A DNA stretch of 64,000 bases from Frigidibacter albus (GTDB taxonomy: Bacteria; Pseudomonadota; Alphaproteobacteria; Rhodobacterales; Rhodobacteraceae): assembly GCF_009908165.1 (NCBI RefSeq), contig NZ_JAAAUC010000002.1:124001-188000 (forward strand). Direction: 5' to 3'. The translations under genes and the position numbers were made by a program. Positions 17,079 to 26,607 of the stretch are shown here, one piece after another. Numbering within the stretch: the stretch's first letter is position 1; each line of letters starts with the position of its first letter. A model generated the notes under the pieces. The model was not told the DNA's origin. It worked only from the letters and a program-made list of their open reading frames with translations, and searched no databases.

Positions 17079-17128
17079 GAACAATTCAAGGTTGTGTTTG
17101 CGGCAGGCGCCTTGAAATATCATCGGCA

Positions 17129-17143
17129 TTAAAGGCCGGTTAA
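17129..17143 (+). promoter_or_regulatory. Candidate CtrA binding site upstream of cckA
   Basis: The 15-base sequence TTAA-AGGCCGG-TTAA matches the full CtrA consensus TTAA-N7-TTAA exactly and lies 46 bases before the cckA start codon. CtrA is the response regulator at the end of the CckA-ChpT relay, so this would put cckA under feedback control. The match is seen directly; binding is inferred. Confidence 0.65.
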
Positions 17144-17189
17144 GTATTTCCGGGCCGAATGCGGGTAATCATTTCGAGGAGGCCCTGGC

Positions 17190-19502
17190 GTGTCGCATTC
17201 GGCGCAGTCACCGCATTCGCTGACCCGCATCGCCCTGGCACTGTCGCCTCGCGGCATCTGGCTCGTCATCGGGGCGATTGTCTTTGCCTGTGCTGCGGTT
17301 CTTCTCCGCGCCCGGGAGATCGCGCTGCCTCTGCTGGCGGCTGCAGGGACCTTGGCGGCACTGGCCATCGTGCTGCGGATGCTTGCGCACCGTCATGCGG
17401 CCTCGCGGGCGCAGCTGCATGACCAGATCGCCGCCTTCATCGCTCATGATGCCTCGCCCAGCTTCACGACGGATGGCGATGGCGCGATCAGCTATCAGAA
17501 TCGAGCAGCGCTGGAGCGCTTCGGCTCGCGCGGCGGCGAGACGCTGACACGGGCGCTGGCCGAGGTTTTTGCCAACCCCGCGGCGGTTCTGGTGCGCCTG
17601 CAGAACAAGGCGGCTTCTCTGGGTGCCGCGCGCGAGGACATGGTGACGCGCCGCGGGCATGTCCGTGTTTGTGTGCATGAGATCGGCGAGGATGGCTATC
17701 TGTGGCGGCTCGAGGACATGGTGGAACGTCAGAGCGGCAGCCGCGGCGCAGAGACCCTGAGCCTGCCGATGTTGATCGCGACCCGAACTGGCACGATCCT
17801 GTTCATGAATGAGGCGCTGCGCCGCATCGTCGGCGAGCGGGTCAAGAGCCTTGACCGGATATTCCCGGACCTGCCGCTGCGTTCGGGGGAAGAGCACGAG
17901 GTTTCCGGTGCGGAGGGGCCCGTCCGTGCCCTCGTTGCCGAAGTCGAGGGCCCGGGCGGGCGGCGTGAGATCTATCTTCTGCCTTCCCTGCAACTGACAC
18001 GCCCGGCCGCGTCGGACCCGACATCTTTCGAATCGTTGCCCGTCGCCCTGCTGCGCCTGTCGGCCGAAGGGCGGGTCATCGCGGCGAACCGCGCTGCCCG
18101 CGGGTTGATGGGCGCCGTGGAAAACGAAGTGCCGCTGTCTGAAGTGCTTGAGGGGCTCGGACGCCCTGTCGCAGACTGGCTCGGTGATGCGCTCTGCGGG
18201 CGCACCGATCGCCGCCCCGAGGTGCTGCGCGTGCGCCGTCCGGATCGTGAGATATTCTTGCAGGTCACGCTCAGCCGGGTGATGGAGGATGGGCGCCCGG
18301 GCCTTGTCGCGGTGATGTCCGATGCGACGCAGCTGAAGACACTCGAGGCGCAGTTCGTGCAAAGCCAGAAGATGCAGGCCATCGGCCAGCTGGCCGGCGG
18401 CGTCGCGCATGACTTCAACAACCTGCTGACCGCAATCTCTGGCCATTGCGACCTGCTGCTTCTGCGCCACGACAAAAGCGATCCGGACTATGCCGACCTC
18501 GTGCAGATCAACCAGAATGCCAACCGCGCGGCCAGCCTGGTCGGACAGCTGCTTGCCTTCTCGCGCAAGCAGACGCTGAAGCCGCGGATCCTCGACCTGC
18601 GCGACACGCTGTCGGATCTGACCCATCTTCTGAACCGGCTGGTCGGTGAGAAAGTGACGCTGTCGCTCGGCCATGATCCGGTCCTGCGTCCGATCCGCGC
18701 CGACAAGCGCCAGCTCGAACAGGTGATCATGAACCTGGTGGTGAATGCCCGCGACGCAATGCCCGAAGGCGGAACGGTGCGGATCGAGACCGAGAACCTC
18801 TCGCTGGTTGCCGAGATGAAGCGTGACCGTGTGGCGGTGCCGCCGGGTGACTATGTGATCGTGAAGGTGGTGGACGAGGGCGTGGGCATCGCGCCCGACA
18901 AGCTCGCCAAGATTTTCGAGCCCTTTTACACCACCAAGCGCACCGGCGAGGGCACCGGCCTCGGCCTCTCCACTGCCTATGGCATCGTGAAGCAGACCGG
19001 CGGCTTCATCTTCGTCGATTCGGTGCAGGGCGTCGGAACCACGTTCACGCTGTATTTCCCCGCGCTGGACTATGGCTCCGTTGACGAACCCGAACCCGAA
19101 ACTGCACCCGCTGCGCGAAGGACTGAGAGCAACCCGGGCGAAGGTGTCGTGATGCTGGTGGAGGATGAGGCCCCGGTGCGGGCCTTTGCCAGCCGGGCGC
19201 TGCGCCTGCGCGGCTTCAACGTGATCGAGGCCGAGAGCGGAGAGGAGGCGCTGCGCCTGCTGGAGGATCCCGAGCTTGTGGTCGATGTCTTCGTTACCGA
19301 TGTGATCATGCCGGGCCAGGACGGTCCGACCTGGGTGCGAGAGGCTCTGAAGACCCGGCCCGCGGTGCGCGTCATCTTTGTCTCGGGCTATGCCGAGGAC
19401 AGCCTGCAAGACAGCCAGGCCAAGATCCCGAATTCGATCTTCCTGCCCAAGCCCTTCTCCTTGGTCGAGTTGACAAGTACGGTGCAAAGCCAGCTTCAGT
19501 GA
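17190..19502 (+). CDS. cckA: Hybrid sensor histidine kinase CckA
   Basis: This 770-residue hybrid kinase feeds the CckA-ChpT-CtrA phosphorelay. Two membrane segments lie near residues 20-65 (RGIWLVIGAIVFACAAVLL and the following stretch), then PAS-like regions to about residue 385. The phosphoacceptor is H407 in GGVAHDFNNLLTAISGH. The ATPase domain follows (NLVVNARDAMPEGG, then GTGLGLSTAYGIV). The C-terminal receiver has D704 in VFVTDVIMPG and K754 in the CckA-typical end KIPNSIFLPKPFSL. The GTG start at 17190 has a strong ribosome site (gaggagg) 8 bases upstream. In Rhodobacterales this relay controls GTA production, motility and other traits, notable beside the GTA operon. Confidence 0.95.
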   Translation: MSHSAQSPHSLTRIALALSPRGIWLVIGAIVFACAAVLLRAREIALPLLAAAGTLAALAIVLRMLAHRHAASRAQLHDQIAAFIAHDASPSFTTDGDGAISYQNRAALERFGSRGGETLTRALAEVFANPAAVLVRLQNKAASLGAAREDMVTRRGHVRVCVHEIGEDGYLWRLEDMVERQSGSRGAETLSLPMLIATRTGTILFMNEALRRIVGERVKSLDRIFPDLPLRSGEEHEVSGAEGPVRALVAEVEGPGGRREIYLLPSLQLTRPAASDPTSFESLPVALLRLSAEGRVIAANRAARGLMGAVENEVPLSEVLEGLGRPVADWLGDALCGRTDRRPEVLRVRRPDREIFLQVTLSRVMEDGRPGLVAVMSDATQLKTLEAQFVQSQKMQAIGQLAGGVAHDFNNLLTAISGHCDLLLLRHDKSDPDYADLVQINQNANRAASLVGQLLAFSRKQTLKPRILDLRDTLSDLTHLLNRLVGEKVTLSLGHDPVLRPIRADKRQLEQVIMNLVVNARDAMPEGGTVRIETENLSLVAEMKRDRVAVPPGDYVIVKVVDEGVGIAPDKLAKIFEPFYTTKRTGEGTGLGLSTAYGIVKQTGGFIFVDSVQGVGTTFTLYFPALDYGSVDEPEPETAPAARRTESNPGEGVVMLVEDEAPVRAFASRALRLRGFNVIEAESGEEALRLLEDPELVVDVFVTDVIMPGQDGPTWVREALKTRPAVRVIFVSGYAEDSLQDSQAKIPNSIFLPKPFSLVELTSTVQSQLQ

Positions 19503-19864
19503 CGCGCAGGGCAGATCGGCGCGGCCGGCAGGTTGTTTTTGTCCCTGAGATACAGCCGGTTTCGTAAGTCCGCCGGCAGTGATGCGAATAGCGTGCCAGA
19601 TCAATCCCTGGCGCCTGCACCACTTCTGGCCTGCCACGGGATTTTTCCTCCATCTGCGATTAGAGTCCGCTCCATGGAACGGACGATGAAGCGAACGATA
19701 CGAACCGAAGAACAGATCATCGGCATCTTGCAGGAGCATGAAGCCGGGGCGAAGTGCGCCGATCTGTGCCGCAAGCACGGGATGTCGGAAGGCACGTTCT
19801 ATGCGTGGAAGGCGAAGTATCCCGGGATGACGGTGTCCGAAGCCAAGCGGCTGAAGGCGCTGGA

Positions 19865-19907
19865 TCGAGCCATTGTCCGCCATTTGGTCCGAGGGCAATT
19901 GCGAGGG
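19865..19907 (+). repeat. 43-bp microelement copy R1 (forward)
   Basis: This segment starts tcgagccattgtccgcca and ends caattgcgaggg. It interrupts the OrfA leucine-zipper region between KALD/E and EYAKLKKLL. It aligns along its whole length with copy R4 (same orientation) and with the reverse complements of R2 and R3. It appears to replace about 4 bases of the expected transposase sequence. Confidence 0.7.
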
Positions 19908-20354
19908 AGTACGCGAAGCTGAAGAAGCTGCTGGCCGAGCAGATGCTCGACATGGCGGCGATGAAGGAACTGCTGTCAAAAAAAGTGGTAGCGCCCGCCG
20001 TGAAGCGCGAGGCAGTCGCGCATCTGAATGCCCTGTTCGGGCTGTCGGAACGGCGGGCGTGCCGGATTGCCGGGGCGGACCGCAAGATGGTCCGTTACCA
20101 GTCGCGACGCGCGCCTGACACGGCGCTGCGAGGCAGGCTGCGCGACCTGGCCAATGAACGGCGCAGGTTCGGCAACCGCCGGCTGTTCGTGCTCTTGCGG
20201 CGCGAAGGAGAACCGTCAGGGATCAACCTTATCTACCGGCTCTACAGCGAGGAAGGGCTGACCGTCCGCAAACGCAAAGGCGCGCCGCAAGGCCATCCGC
20301 ACAAGGGCCCCGATCCTGATCGAGGCGCGGGCCAATGCGCGCTGGTCGCTGGAC

Positions 20355-20397
20355 CCTCGCCATGGGCCTCGAACCAGTGGCGGCACCAAGGCTCGAT
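20355..20397 (-). repeat. 43-bp microelement copy R2 (reverse)
   Basis: On the minus strand this reads tcgagccttggtgccgccac and ends cccatggcgagg. It agrees with R4 at about 28 of the first 30 positions. It lies between WSLD and HDQFACG of OrfB, where the family normally has just two residues (FV), and shifts the frame. Confidence 0.72.
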
Positions 20398-20428
20398 CCA
20401 CGACCAGTTCGCCTGCGGGCGGCGGTTC

Positions 20429-20471
20429 TTTCACCATTGTGCTTGAACCAATGGCGCACAATGGCTCATTG
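20429..20471 (-). repeat. 43-bp microelement copy R3 (reverse)
   Basis: On the minus strand this reads caatgagccattgtgcgcc and ends cacaatggtgaaa. It lies between FACGRRF and LNVVDDVTRE of OrfB, only 31 bases after R2. It is the most diverged copy, but the block gagccattgtgcgccattgg is plainly related to the other three, and its outer ends can pair (GCCATTGT with ACAATGGT, one mismatch). Confidence 0.68.
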
Positions 20472-20527
20472 CTGAACGTGGTGGATGACGTCACGCGCGA
20501 ATGTCTGGCGGCGATCCCCGATACCCC

Positions 20528-20578
20528 GGTTATGGCCGCCCGCTGCGCGATTTTAAGCCTGCGCAGGCGGCCATAACC
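20528..20578. repeat. Palindromic segment inside the transposase remnant
   Basis: A long hairpin: GGTTATGGCCGCC (20528-20540) pairs perfectly with GGCGGCCATAACC (20566-20578). It is extended by TGCGC/GCGCA after a 3-base bulge, with a 12-base loop. It replaces the IS3 core between AAIPDT and GTELTS and introduces a stop codon. It is unrelated in sequence to the 43-bp family, so at least two kinds of palindromic sequence sit in this one remnant. Confidence 0.65.
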
Positions 20579-20696
20579 TCCGTGGCGCTTCATTCCCAAC
20601 ATGCTACGGCACCGAACTGACCTCGAACGCGATCCTCAGGTGGTGCGCCGAGCAGAAGGTCGAATGGCACTACATCGCGTCCGGCAAGCCGATGCA

Positions 20697-20739
20697 TCGA
20701 GCCATGGTGCCGCCACTGGGTCGAGGGACCATGGCGAGG
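20697..20739 (+). repeat. 43-bp microelement copy R4 (forward)
   Basis: This segment starts tcgagccatggtgccgccac and ends accatggcgagg. Its arms GCCATGGT (20701-20708) and ACCATGGC form a perfect 8-bp inverted repeat. It sits between GKPM(Q) and (N)GFVE of OrfB and, unlike the other copies, keeps the reading frame, adding about 13 residues. Confidence 0.72.
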
Positions 20740-21236
20740 GGCTTTGTCGAAAACTCCAACGGCCGGATGCGGGACGAGTTTCTGAACGTGACCCTGTTCC
20801 GCAATCCCGCCCATGCCCGCGCGCTGTTGGCGGCCTGGGTCACCGATGACAACACCGCGCGGCCGCATTCCGCGCTTGGCTACCAGACCCCCGCAGGCTT
20901 CGGCCTGCACCTGACCACCGCAATCGCCGGGCCCGCGCCGATCCGCGTAAATGACCACCGGGCTCCGGTTGCAGCTGGATGAAGGACCAGTGGCAGATCA
21001 GCCGCGCAAACCTGGCAGCCCGCGCTGTCTCGTCAACCTCCCAAAGCGGGTGTCCGAACGTCATGCGCATCCGCGACATTGGGCCCGGCGCCCCTGTCGA
21101 GAGGCGCAGCGGGTTCGGGCGGCGCGCTTCGGTGAAAGCGGCCGCCCCTTCGCATCGTCTGCCCCGGTCTGCTCTGGCTCTACCAGCCCGCAGGCGCCCC
21201 TCCCGAACCGACAATCCATGGGACTGGGGGCGGGAT

Positions 21237-21863
21237 TCAGCCCCTTGCTTCAGAAGCGCCCCGATGTCGGGCGTTCGGGCGGCCCACAGCTTCGTAAAGC
21301 GCGTAATCCGCCGCCAGACGCTCGGTCAGGCGCCGGGTGAGGTCGGCCGGCAGGTCCATCGGCGCCCGCGGCGAGACGTTGAGGTGGGGCAGGGTGATCG
21401 CGCAGTCGAGCCGGTCCTCGAGAAACTCCAGCAGCTGCTCGATATCCTCATAGCGGAACAGGTGGTCCACCGCGATCTGGCCGTCTGCCCCGGTCAGAAA
21501 GGCCGCCTGCGAGCCGACGCGCGCAAACTCCTCCTGCGGCTCATCCAGATAGCCAGCGATGAAGGCGGCGAAACTGCCATCCCCGCCGATCGGCAGGTGC
21601 TCGCGCAGGCGATAACGGTACCAGCTGCCCAGCCAGTCCAGCGGCTCACGGATAAGGGCGACGGTTTCGAAGGGCTGACCCTCCGCACTCTCGCCCAGAA
21701 ACGGCGCCAGCAACCCCGAGAACCGTGCAGCGGTAGTGTGTTTGAGAGCCGGCGGGCGCTGGACCGCCACATCGGCCAATGATTCGAGCGCCATCTCGAT
21801 GGAGGTGGACCCGGTCTTGGTGTTGGCGAGGAACACCAGATGTCTCTTCCAGAAGATCAGCAT
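21237..21863 (-). CDS. Sulfotransferase family protein
   Basis: This 208-residue protein has the two sulfotransferase signatures. The 5'-phosphosulfate loop is LVFLANTKTGSTSIEMAL near residues 8-25, and the 3'-phosphate site is ALIREPLDWLGSWYRYRLRE. The ATG at 21863 puts the loop at the usual distance from the N-terminus; 14 extra upstream codons are possible but atypical. The acceptor is unknown. Single-gene sulfotransferases of this type are common in Rhodobacterales. It lies between the IS remnant and recA and is transcribed away from recA. Confidence 0.82.
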   Translation of the reverse strand: MLIFWKRHLVFLANTKTGSTSIEMALESLADVAVQRPPALKHTTAARFSGLLAPFLGESAEGQPFETVALIREPLDWLGSWYRYRLREHLPIGGDGSFAAFIAGYLDEPQEEFARVGSQAAFLTGADGQIAVDHLFRYEDIEQLLEFLEDRLDCAITLPHLNVSPRAPMDLPADLTRRLTERLAADYALYEAVGRPNARHRGASEARG

Positions 21864-22010
21864 TCCCGCCTCGTTCTCGCTCCGGCCGTGCCACCGGCAC
21901 AGCATTCCATTCTTTTTCGGGATGCAGCCCCCCGAAGAGCAGATTTGGGGGCCGTCCGTAAACTACTCGTTAACCCAAGTGAGAAAAAGTTGGAATTGTG
22001 AAGAAATGAA

Positions 22011-22039
22011 TTGAAATGTTCTTGCTTTGATCTCATAAC
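22011..22039 (+). promoter_or_regulatory. recA promoter
   Basis: TTGAAA (22011-22016), a 17-base spacer and CATAAC (22034-22039) form a good sigma-70-type promoter. The predicted start of transcription, near 22046, falls inside the LexA box just downstream, so repression by steric block is expected. Confidence 0.6.
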
Positions 22040-22044
22040 TTGCA

Positions 22045-22059
22045 GAACAAGTGCGGAAC
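22045..22059 (+). promoter_or_regulatory. LexA (SOS) box of recA
   Basis: GAAC-AAGTGCG-GAAC reads as GTTC-N7-GTTC on the other strand, the direct-repeat LexA operator of alphaproteobacteria. It lies 62 bases before the recA start codon and overlaps the predicted transcription start. Confidence 0.85.
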
Positions 22060-22120
22060 AAAAGCGGGGCCTCTGTGCGATTGCCGCCCGGGGCCGGGTG
22101 TGGAATAAGGAACGGGACCA

Positions 22121-23197
<1,077 letters not shown>

Positions 23198-23230
23198 GCG
23201 GCCGATCTGCCGAAGGGGGCCGCGTTCCGG

Positions 23231-23265
23231 AAAGGGGCGCTGCCCTTTTGCTTGCGCGCCCCTTT
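23231..23265 (+). terminator. recA terminator hairpin
   Basis: A perfect 10-bp inverted repeat, AAAGGGGCGC (23231-23240) paired with GCGCCCCTTT (23256-23265), lies 33 bases after the recA stop. The loop is 15 bases and the descending arm ends in CTTT. Confidence 0.65.
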
Positions 23266-23307
23266 GTGCTGCGCCGGGTGGGCATGTCGCCCGGGGCCGG
23301 CCGGGGA

Positions 23308-23375
23308 CGGGGGGCCGTCTGCCCCCCGGCGCCCGTGCCGGGCGCTCCCCCCGAGGATATTTGGAAAAGGCAAAG
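23308..23375 (-). repeat. Intergenic hairpin repeat (caaatatcc type) between recA and alaS
   Basis: The 309-base gap between recA and alaS holds, after the terminator, an 8-bp hairpin at 23308-23328 (CGGGGGGC with GCCCCCCG). It then holds a block that on the minus strand reads ttttccaaatatcctcgggg. This resembles the repeat at 5477-5532 in the GTA operon. The last 130 bases before alaS show nothing else recognisable. Confidence 0.55.
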
Positions 23376-23506
23376 GGGGGGAGGGGGCGGCGTGATCGGC
23401 CGGGGGGCGCCTTTGCTGGACAGGCACCCGATGCGGCGATAAACGGGGGGCAACCGATCCCTGCCTGAAGGCCCAGAGCCCCGAAGGCCCCGTGAGAGCA
23501 GCAAAT

Positions 23507-26167
23507 ATGCCCAGCCTGAACGACATCCGCTCGACCTTCCTCGACTTCTACGGCCGCAACGGCCACCGCATCGTGGACAGCTCGCCGCTGGTGCCGCGCA
23601 ACGACCCGACGCTGATGTTTGCCAATTCGGGGATGGTGCAGTTCAAGAACCTCTTCACCGGCGCCGAGACGCGGGACTATGCCCGCGCCACCACCGCGCA
23701 GAAATGCGTGCGCGCGGGGGGCAAGCACAATGACCTCGACAATGTCGGCTATACCGCGCGGCACCATACCTTCTTTGAAATGCTGGGGAATTTCAGCTTC
23801 GGCGACTATTTCAAGGATGACGCCATCGCCTTCGCCTGGGAGCTGCTGACCCGCGATTTCGGCATCGACGCCAAGAAGCTGCTGGTCACCGTCTATCACA
23901 CCGATGACGAGGCGGCGGGCATCTGGAAGAAGGTCGCCGGCCTGACGGATGACCGGATCATCCGCATTCCTACCGATGACAACTTCTGGCGGATGGGCCC
24001 GACGGGGCCCTGCGGCCCCTGCACCGAGATCTTCTATGACCATGGCGACCAGATCTGGGGTGGCCCTCCCGGCTCTGCCGATGAGGATGGCGACCGCTTC
24101 ATCGAGATCTGGAACCTGGTCTTCATGCAGAACGAGCAGTTCGCCGATGGCACGATGGTGCCGCTGCCCAAGCAGTCGATCGACACCGGCATGGGGCTGG
24201 AGCGGATCGGCGCGCTGCTTCAGGGCAAGCATGACAACTATAACACCGACCTGATGCGCAGCCTGATCGAGGCCAGCGCCCATGCCACCAGCGCCGATCC
24301 CGACGGTCCGGGCAAAGTGCATCACCGGGTCATCGCCGATCACCTGCGCTCCACCTCCTTCCTGATTGCCGATGGGGTCATGCCCTCCAACGAAGGCCGT
24401 GGCTACGTGCTGCGGCGGATCATGCGGCGGGCGATGCGCCATGCTCATATGCTCGGCGCGCAGGACCCGGTGATGTACCGGCTGGTGCCGGCGCTGGTGC
24501 GGCAGATGGGCGCCGCTTACCCTGAGCTTGGCCGGGCGCAGGCGCTGATCGAGGAGACGCTGAAGCTGGAGGAGACCCGCTTCAAGCAGACGCTGGACCG
24601 CGGGCTGCGGCTGTTGGACGATGAGGTCTCGCGCCTGCCCGAAGGCGGCGCGCTGCCGGGCGCGGCGGCCTTCAAGCTCTATGACACCTTCGGCTTCCCG
24701 CTCGACCTGACGCAGGACGCGCTGCGCGAGAAGGGCCTGTCGGTCGATACCGCCGGCTTCGATGCGGCGATGGCCGAACAGAAGGCCAAGGCCCGGGCAA
24801 GCTGGGCCGGATCCGGCGAGACCCGCGATGCCGCGATCTGGTTCGATCTGGCTGAGCTGCATGGCCCGACCGAGTTTCTGGGCTATGACACCGAAACCGC
24901 CGAGGGGCAGGTGCTGGCGCTGGTGCAGGGCGGGGCCGAGGTGAAGGCCGCGGCCGAGGGCGCCGAGATCCAGATCATCGTCAACCAGTCGCCCTTCTAT
25001 GCCGAAAGCGGCGGCCAGGTCGGCGATGCCGGCTGGCTGCGCACCGAGACCGGGCAGGCGGCGATCACCGAGACGCGCAAGTCGGCGGGCCTGTTCCTGC
25101 ATGTTGCGCGCGTGACGGAAGGCGAGATCCGCGCCGGCCAGCCTGCGAAGCTGGAGGTGGACCACCCCCGCCGCGCGGCCATCGAGGCCAACCACTCTGC
25201 CACCCACCTTGTAAACGAGGCGCTGCGACGCGCGCTTGGCGACCATGTCGCGCAGCGGGGCAGCCTGAACGCGCCCGACCGTCTGCGCTTCGACTTCAGC
25301 CATTCCAAGGCGCTGACGGCCGCCGAACTGGCGCAGGTCGAGGCGGAGGTGAACAGCCTCATCCGCCAGAACTCTGCGGTCGAAACCCGGATCATGACGC
25401 CGGACGATGCCCGTGCCCTTGGGGCGCAGGCGCTGTTCGGTGAAAAGTATGGCGATGAGGTCCGCGTCGTATCGATGGGCAGCTTTGCCGGGTCGGGCAA
25501 GGGCACCGATGGCGCCACCTATTCGCTGGAGCTGTGCGGCGGCACCCATGTGTCCCGTCTCGGCGAGATCGGGGCCTTCGTGCTTCTGGGCGACAGCGCC
25601 TCTGCCGCCGGCGTTCGCCGGCTGGAGGCGCTGACCGGGCAGGTGGCGCTCGACCATCTGAACGCGCAGGGCGCGCGGCTCGCCGAGATCGGCGGGCTGC
25701 TCAAGGCCTCCCCGGGCGAAGTGGTGGAGCGGGTGAAGGCGCTGGTCGATGAGCGGCGGGCGCTGACCAATGAACTGGCGCAACTGCGGCGCGAGCTGGC
25801 CATGGGCGGCGGCGGTGCGGCGGGCCCCGAGGCGAAGCAGATCAACGGCATCAGCTTCCTGGCGCAATCGGTCAGCGGCGTGTCCGGCAAGGATCTCCCG
25901 GCACTGGTGGACGAGATGAAGGCGCGGGTCGGGTCCGGCGCGGTGCTGCTGGTCGCCGATACCGGCGGCAAGGCGGCGGTGGCAGCGGGCGTGACCGCGG
26001 ATCTGGTGGCGCGCATCTCTGCCGTCGATCTGGTGCGCGCGGCGGCCGAGGCGCTTGGCGGCAAGGGCGGCGGCGGGCGGCCCGACATGGCGCAGGCCGG
26101 CGGCGCCGATCCATCGAAGGCGGCCGAGGCGATTGCGGCGGCCGAATCCGTCCTGGCGAACCTGTAA
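23507..26167 (+). CDS. alaS: Alanyl-tRNA synthetase
   Basis: This 886-residue enzyme charges tRNA-Ala. The class II core is at the N-terminus ([21 protein letters not shown], then DTGMGLERI). The editing domain has the zinc ligands H563 and H567 (NHSATH) and C677 and H681 (CGGTHV). The C-terminal oligomerisation domain is rich in alanine and glycine. The ATG at 23507 ([15 protein letters not shown]) matches family N-termini. The recA-alaS order is common in alphaproteobacteria. Confidence 0.97.
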   Translation: MPSLNDIRSTFLDFYGRNGHRIVDSSPLVPRNDPTLMFANSGMVQFKNLFTGAETRDYARATTAQKCVRAGGKHNDLDNVGYTARHHTFFEMLGNFSFGDYFKDDAIAFAWELLTRDFGIDAKKLLVTVYHTDDEAAGIWKKVAGLTDDRIIRIPTDDNFWRMGPTGPCGPCTEIFYDHGDQIWGGPPGSADEDGDRFIEIWNLVFMQNEQFADGTMVPLPKQSIDTGMGLERIGALLQGKHDNYNTDLMRSLIEASAHATSADPDGPGKVHHRVIADHLRSTSFLIADGVMPSNEGRGYVLRRIMRRAMRHAHMLGAQDPVMYRLVPALVRQMGAAYPELGRAQALIEETLKLEETRFKQTLDRGLRLLDDEVSRLPEGGALPGAAAFKLYDTFGFPLDLTQDALREKGLSVDTAGFDAAMAEQKAKARASWAGSGETRDAAIWFDLAELHGPTEFLGYDTETAEGQVLALVQGGAEVKAAAEGAEIQIIVNQSPFYAESGGQVGDAGWLRTETGQAAITETRKSAGLFLHVARVTEGEIRAGQPAKLEVDHPRRAAIEANHSATHLVNEALRRALGDHVAQRGSLNAPDRLRFDFSHSKALTAAELAQVEAEVNSLIRQNSAVETRIMTPDDARALGAQALFGEKYGDEVRVVSMGSFAGSGKGTDGATYSLELCGGTHVSRLGEIGAFVLLGDSASAAGVRRLEALTGQVALDHLNAQGARLAEIGGLLKASPGEVVERVKALVDERRALTNELAQLRRELAMGGGGAAGPEAKQINGISFLAQSVSGVSGKDLPALVDEMKARVGSGAVLLVADTGGKAAVAAGVTADLVARISAVDLVRAAAEALGGKGGGGRPDMAQAGGADPSKAAEAIAAAESVLANL

Positions 26168-26180
26168 GGGAGAACGACCG

Positions 26181-26471
26181 ATGACCGCACTCTGGATCGC
26201 GCATGTGACCGTCACCGACCCCGAGGCTTACGGCAAGTATGCCAAGCTGGCCGGGCCTGCCATCGCCGCGCATGGCGGGGTGTTCGTGGCCCGCGGCGGG
26301 CGCTATGTGCAGCTTGAGGGCACGGACCGGGCGCGCAACGTCGTCGCGCGCTTTCCGTCCGTCGAGGCGGCCGAGGCCTGCTACCACAGCGCCGAATATC
26401 AGGCGGCGCTGTCCCATGCCATTGGTGCAGCGGAACGCGAGCTTGTGATTGTCGAGGAAACCGCACCCTGA
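26181..26471 (+). CDS. DUF1330 family protein
   Basis: This 96-residue protein is a DUF1330 member with a ferredoxin-like fold. It shows the family pattern IAHVTVTDPEAYGKYAKLAGPAI, the GGRY strand, then the FPSVEAAEACYHSAEYQAAL helix. It starts 13 bases after alaS with a good ribosome site (aagggag) and is probably co-transcribed with it. Function is unknown. Confidence 0.88.
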   Translation: MTALWIAHVTVTDPEAYGKYAKLAGPAIAAHGGVFVARGGRYVQLEGTDRARNVVARFPSVEAAEACYHSAEYQAALSHAIGAAERELVIVEETAP

Positions 26472-26607
26472 CAATCCGCCGCAGATTTCACCTTGCCGCA
26501 GCGCAACATGACGGTATCATGACGCCAAAACCAAGAGGCGGATGATGCAGGGCAGGGCGGCAAGACGCGCTATCGCGCGCGGCACCTTAAGCACGGGGGC
26601 GCAGTAG

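Larger units (their letters stand above)
19674..20982 (+). mobile_element. Degenerate IS3-family element (IS407-like group)
   Basis: This 1.3-kb remnant encodes broken pieces of an IS3-family transposase. OrfA pieces: EEQIIGILQEHEAGAKCADLCRKHGMSEGTFYAWKAKY in one frame, then KLKKLLAEQMLDMAAM in another. OrfB pieces: NARWSLD, HDQFACGRRF, LNVVDDVTRECLAAIPDT, GTELTSNAILRWCAEQKVEWHY and RPHSALGYQTPA. The A7 run at 19978-19984 marks the usual programmed frameshift site. Five extra segments interrupt the reading frame (listed separately). The terminal inverted repeats were not identified with confidence; the right end may extend to about 21056 (cctcccaaagcgggtgtccg). Confidence 0.88.
19674..20982 (+). 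pseudogene. IS3 transposase OrfAB, multiply interrupted
   Basis: The transposase cannot be translated intact. Relative to the family pattern, extra segments occur at 19865-19907, 20355-20397, 20429-20471 and 20697-20739 (one 43-bp repeat family). The stretch 20526-20607 replaces roughly 27 codons that would include the second catalytic aspartate region (MIVSDNGTE, of which only GTE remains). One extra A near 20277-20279 also shifts the frame after LTVRKRK. The last insertion (20697-20739) happens to keep the frame, adding about 13 residues between GKPM and GFVENSNGRM. The ancestral sequence is inferred from memory of the family, not from an alignment. Confidence 0.85.

Noticed and set aside
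17079-17093. Possible LexA box upstream of cckA (GAAC-N7-GGTT)
   Set aside because: The second half does not match GAAC or GTTC, so LexA control of cckA, known in R. capsulatus, cannot be claimed here.
19865-20739. Possible CRISPR array from the four 43-bp repeats
   Set aside because: Copies lie in both orientations with irregular spacing (31 to about 450 bases) and the intervening DNA is transposase sequence, so these are not spacers.
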